Below, in pieces: positions 6,086 to 8,163 of a stretch of 8,163 bases of DNA; the stretch's first letter is position 1; the number at the start of each line of letters is the position of its first letter. The notes beneath the pieces were generated by a model. That model was not told the DNA's origin, made no database searches, and was given only the letters and a program-made list of their open reading frames with translations. This DNA is from an uncultured Bacteroidia bacterium (GTDB lineage: Bacteria; Bacteroidota; Bacteroidia; Bacteroidales; CAJPTX01): positions 1-8,163 of the forward strand of contig CALHZE010000022.1 of assembly GCA_938040915.1 (NCBI GenBank), given 5' to 3'. Made by a program: the position numbers and the translations under genes.

Positions 6086-7189
6086 GTGAACATCACTTCG
6101 TTGGGGCTTATTTTAGCAGGTCCGTGTTCGGCAGAAAGTCGCGAACAACTCTTTGAGGTTGCGCGGGCATTACAGGCAGATGGACGAGTTGCCTATTTAC
6201 GTGCGGGGGTCTGGAAACCGCGTACGCGTCCGGGTCAATTTGAAGGAATGGGCGAGGTGGCTCTTTCGTGGCTTGCAGACGTGCAGCAAGAGACGGGGAT
6301 GAGGGTCTGTATTGAGGTGGCTCGTGCTGAGCATGTGGCTCTTGCCCATTGTTATGGTATTCGTTCGTTTTGGCTTGGGGCGCGCACGACCTCAGACCCA
6401 TTTGCTGTGCAAGAAGTCGCTGATTCGTTGGATGAGGGCGACGGACCGTTCTTTGTCAAGAACCCTATTTCACCCGATATCGACCTCTGGATGGGGGCTA
6501 TTGAGCGTCTTGCAGCGCGCACCTCGCAAGAGGTAATGGCAGTGCATAGAGGCTTTTTCCCGTCCCGAAAAATAGCGTATCGCAATGCCCCTGAATGGGA
6601 TTTGCCGTTGCAACTCCGCTCGCGTTATGGACATCGTCTTCGGATCTTGTGTGACCCAAGTCATATTGCAGGGAAGCGTGAGTGGATCGCGGAAATTGCA
6701 CAACAGGCTATGAATTTTGCCTTTGACGGATTGATGATTGAGGTGCACCCTTGCCCCGATTGTGCTTTGAGTGATGCGCGTCAACAGCTTACCCCAGCCG
6801 CCTTCTCTCTATTGTTAGATTCGTTATCGCCGCCCCCCCAGATCTTGGAGGGATCGGATGCTACGTTAGAGATGTTGCGTCGGAAAATAGACTCTGTTGA
6901 TGCGCAAATATTAGATTTGTTGGGGGAACGCGTAGCGATTGTGCGAGATATCGGCGTCTGGAAGTCCGAGCGAGGCATTCAGGCTTTTCATGAGGAACGG
7001 TGGCGCGAGCTCTTGAAACATCACCTTCGTTATGGTTTGCAATTGGGTTTAGACTCTCATTTTGTGCGCCGACTTTGCGAGCTCGTGCACACAGAATCGT
7101 TGCGTCTTCAGGGGCTCTGTCGCGAAGTTAAAACAGAGGAATCGGGGCTTGAAAATCGGGATCGTAGGGCTAAGGAAGTGGAAAAATAA
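6086..7189 (+). CDS. Bifunctional DAHP synthase (type I-beta) / chorismate mutase (AroQ)
   Basis: The enzyme condenses PEP with erythrose 4-phosphate to start the shikimate pathway, and its second domain converts chorismate to prephenate for Phe and Tyr. The 367-residue product has a DAHP synthase domain at about 5-246 with AGPCSAE (11-17), KPRTRPGQFEG (44-54), KNPISPD, AVHRGF (152-157), CDPSHIAGKR (189-198) and ALSDARQQL. The four metal ligands known for type I-beta enzymes appear as Cys14, His193, Glu219 and Asp230. After a Pro linker (248-252), the AroQ domain spans about 258-345. Arg265, Arg282, Lys293, Arg305 and Gln342 align with E. coli Arg11, Arg28, Lys39, Arg51 and Gln88; Trp306 replaces Glu52. 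In studied Prevotella relatives with this domain order, prephenate inhibits the synthase through the mutase domain. The start is GTG with no Shine-Dalgarno motif. No other aromatic-pathway gene is adjacent. Confidence 0.95.
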   Translation: MNITSLGLILAGPCSAESREQLFEVARALQADGRVAYLRAGVWKPRTRPGQFEGMGEVALSWLADVQQETGMRVCIEVARAEHVALAHCYGIRSFWLGARTTSDPFAVQEVADSLDEGDGPFFVKNPISPDIDLWMGAIERLAARTSQEVMAVHRGFFPSRKIAYRNAPEWDLPLQLRSRYGHRLRILCDPSHIAGKREWIAEIAQQAMNFAFDGLMIEVHPCPDCALSDARQQLTPAAFSLLLDSLSPPPQILEGSDATLEMLRRKIDSVDAQILDLLGERVAIVRDIGVWKSERGIQAFHEERWRELLKHHLRYGLQLGLDSHFVRRLCELVHTESLRLQGLCREVKTEESGLENRDRRAKEVEK

Positions 7190-7192
7190 ACC

Positions 7193-7211
7193 GAGAAGTG
7201 AGTCTCTTTTT
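7193..7211 (+). terminator. Weak terminator candidate after the DAHP synthase gene
   Basis: GAGA (7193-7196) and TCTC (7203-7206) flank a six-base loop and are followed by five T residues (7207-7211), four bases past the stop codon. The four-pair stem is short, so termination would be inefficient. The placement just before the atp promoter is what makes it plausible. Confidence 0.35.
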
Positions 7212-7217
7212 ACATCG

Positions 7218-7251
7218 TTGGCGTGTTTCTAAAGAAAAAACGTTACCTTTG
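7218..7251 (+). promoter_or_regulatory. Promoter of the atpB operon
   Basis: TACCTTTG at 7244-7251 is an excellent -7 element and is followed by CAC. TTGG at 7218-7221, 22 bases upstream, is a weak -33 candidate. Transcription would start near 7256-7260, at the base of the leader hairpin. Confidence 0.65.
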
Positions 7252-7256
7252 CACAA

Positions 7257-7280
7257 GGTTAGTCGTTGGAAAAACTAACC
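7257..7280 (+). promoter_or_regulatory. Hairpin at the 5' end of the atpB leader
   Basis: GGTTAGT (7257-7263) pairs perfectly with ACTAACC (7274-7280) around a ten-base loop, and AAGG/CCTT could extend it past a two-base bulge. It lies directly after the promoter, so it would form the extreme 5' end of the mRNA, and could protect it from decay. There is no T-tract after it. The role is inferred. Confidence 0.5.
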
Positions 7281-7298
7281 CCTTAAAACTAAACTAAG

Positions 7299-8163
7299 GT
7301 GTTGCGCTCTTTGCTTTGGGTGGTCTTGAGCCTCCTTGTCTCTTTTAATGTATTGGCAGCCACGGAGGCTGACACGCTTCGCGTCGCTTCGCAAAAGGTA
7401 GCGTCAGAATCATCGCACGAAGAGAAGAAGGGGTATGACCCTGTGCGGATGATCTTTGATCACATTTCTGACTCGCACGAGTGGCATATTATGACGCTCG
7501 GGTCGACGCATGTGACAGTGCCACTCCCTGTGATTCTCTACAGTAAAGAACGAAAGGAGTTGTTTTGTTTCCTTTCGAGTCGGTTTCATCATGGGCATGA
7601 AGATTATAACGGTTTCCGGATGGTAGTCCCTGAGAAGGGCGGTCCTACCGAAATTGTGGAAGTCTCTGAGGCGGGGCAATTGTTGCAAGCACCGATGGAT
7701 TTCAGTATTACGAAGAATGTGGCGGGTGCGTTGTTCGTATGTTTGTTGATGGTTTGGGTGTTTGTGAGTGTGGCAAAGCGTTATAAGCAGAACCCAAAAC
7801 GAGCGCCTCACGGTTTACAAAACCTTATGGAAACGATTATTGTTTTTGTGAGGGATGATATTGCTAAGCCAAGCATTCGCGAAAAGCTCTTGCCGCGCTT
7901 TATGCCGGTCTTATTGACTATCTTTTTCTTTGTCCTCTTTTGTAACCTTTTAGGTCTGATTCCGATTATCCCAGCTGGCGCGAACCTCACGGGGAATATT
8001 ACCGTTACTATGGTGCTGGCGATGTTTACTTTCCTTGTGACCACATTTAGCGGAAACAAGCATTATTGGGCGGATATCTTTAACACCCCAGGTGTCCCGA
8101 CTTTCTTGAAATTTCCTATCCCGCTTATGCCAGTGGTTGAGCTTTCGGGGATGTTGACCAAGC
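7299..8163 (+). CDS. atpB: F-type ATP synthase F0 subunit a, N-terminal part (runs off the window)
   Basis: Subunit a forms the ion half-channels beside the c-ring in the inner membrane. The frame is open from GTG 7299 to the right edge, giving 288 residues without a stop; TAA at 7290-7292 closes the frame upstream. A signal-like hydrophobic segment (1-20, NVLA before Ala21) is followed by a polar, His-rich extension at about 22-135 (DSHEWHI, STHVTVPLPVI, SSRFHHGH), as in Bacteroidetes AtpB and unlike E. coli. Membrane segments start at about 141-158 and 202-222, then LGLIPIIPAGANLTGNI (218-234) and FLKFPIPLMPVVEL (269-282), all characteristic. The essential Arg of the later helix lies beyond the window. 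GTG is chosen as the most upstream start; TTG at 7302 is possible. AAGG directly abuts the start, too close to be a normal ribosome binding site. atpE and atpF are expected downstream; atpD and atpC are not upstream. Confidence 0.93.
   Translation, partial: MLRSLLWVVLSLLVSFNVLAATEADTLRVASQKVASESSHEEKKGYDPVRMIFDHISDSHEWHIMTLGSTHVTVPLPVILYSKERKELFCFLSSRFHHGHEDYNGFRMVVPEKGGPTEIVEVSEAGQLLQAPMDFSITKNVAGALFVCLLMVWVFVSVAKRYKQNPKRAPHGLQNLMETIIVFVRDDIAKPSIREKLLPRFMPVLLTIFFFVLFCNLLGLIPIIPAGANLTGNITVTMVLAMFTFLVTTFSGNKHYWADIFNTPGVPTFLKFPIPLMPVVELSGMLTK

Noticed and set aside
7410..8059. Two minus-strand frames opposite atpB
   Set aside because: The plus strand reads as AtpB throughout; the antisense translations are low-complexity and basic.

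Overview
The window looks like a chromosomal segment from a member of the Bacteroidales, possibly near Porphyromonas. Four things point there. The gene order is (rplM)-rpsI-rpsB-tsf. A GLPGLI-family protein is paired with an outer-membrane beta-barrel protein that carries a carboxypeptidase-regulatory-like domain. A DAHP synthase is fused at its C-terminus to an AroQ chorismate mutase. Finally, the F0 subunit a has a long exported N-terminal extension. The octamer TATCTTTG or TACCTTTG, which matches the Bacteroidetes sigma -7 element TAnnTTTG, stands in front of the gene blocks. All genes are on the + strand. I saw no tRNA, rRNA, CRISPR array or mobile element.

Positions 1-2383 are translation genes: the last codons of what is probably rplM, then rpsI (S9), a 243-nt gap holding a terminator-like hairpin and a structured rpsB leader, rpsB (S2, with a very acidic tail), and tsf (EF-Ts). 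A strong rho-independent terminator closes the block.

Positions 2384-2663 hold no credible gene. A well-formed promoter (TTTG-N20-TATCTTTG) begins inside the T-tract of the tsf terminator. It is followed by about 145 nt with nested complementary segments and then by a second -7-like octamer just before the next gene. This is the least explained part of the window: it may be a small RNA, or a long structured leader for the next operon.

Positions 2664-6031 form a two-gene envelope operon: a secreted GLPGLI-family protein whose signature reads GLCGLI, overlapping by one base an 881-residue outer-membrane beta-barrel protein.

Positions 6086-7189 encode a bifunctional DAHP synthase/chorismate mutase (GTG start), which catalyses the first step of the shikimate pathway and the branch-point step to prephenate. 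It stands apart from other aromatic-pathway genes. From 7244 a promoter and a leader hairpin precede atpB (GTG start), which runs off the right edge and probably opens the F-type ATP synthase operon.

The genes are mostly core housekeeping. The novelty lies in the untranslated segments, the GLPGLI/outer-membrane pair and some details of the proteins.
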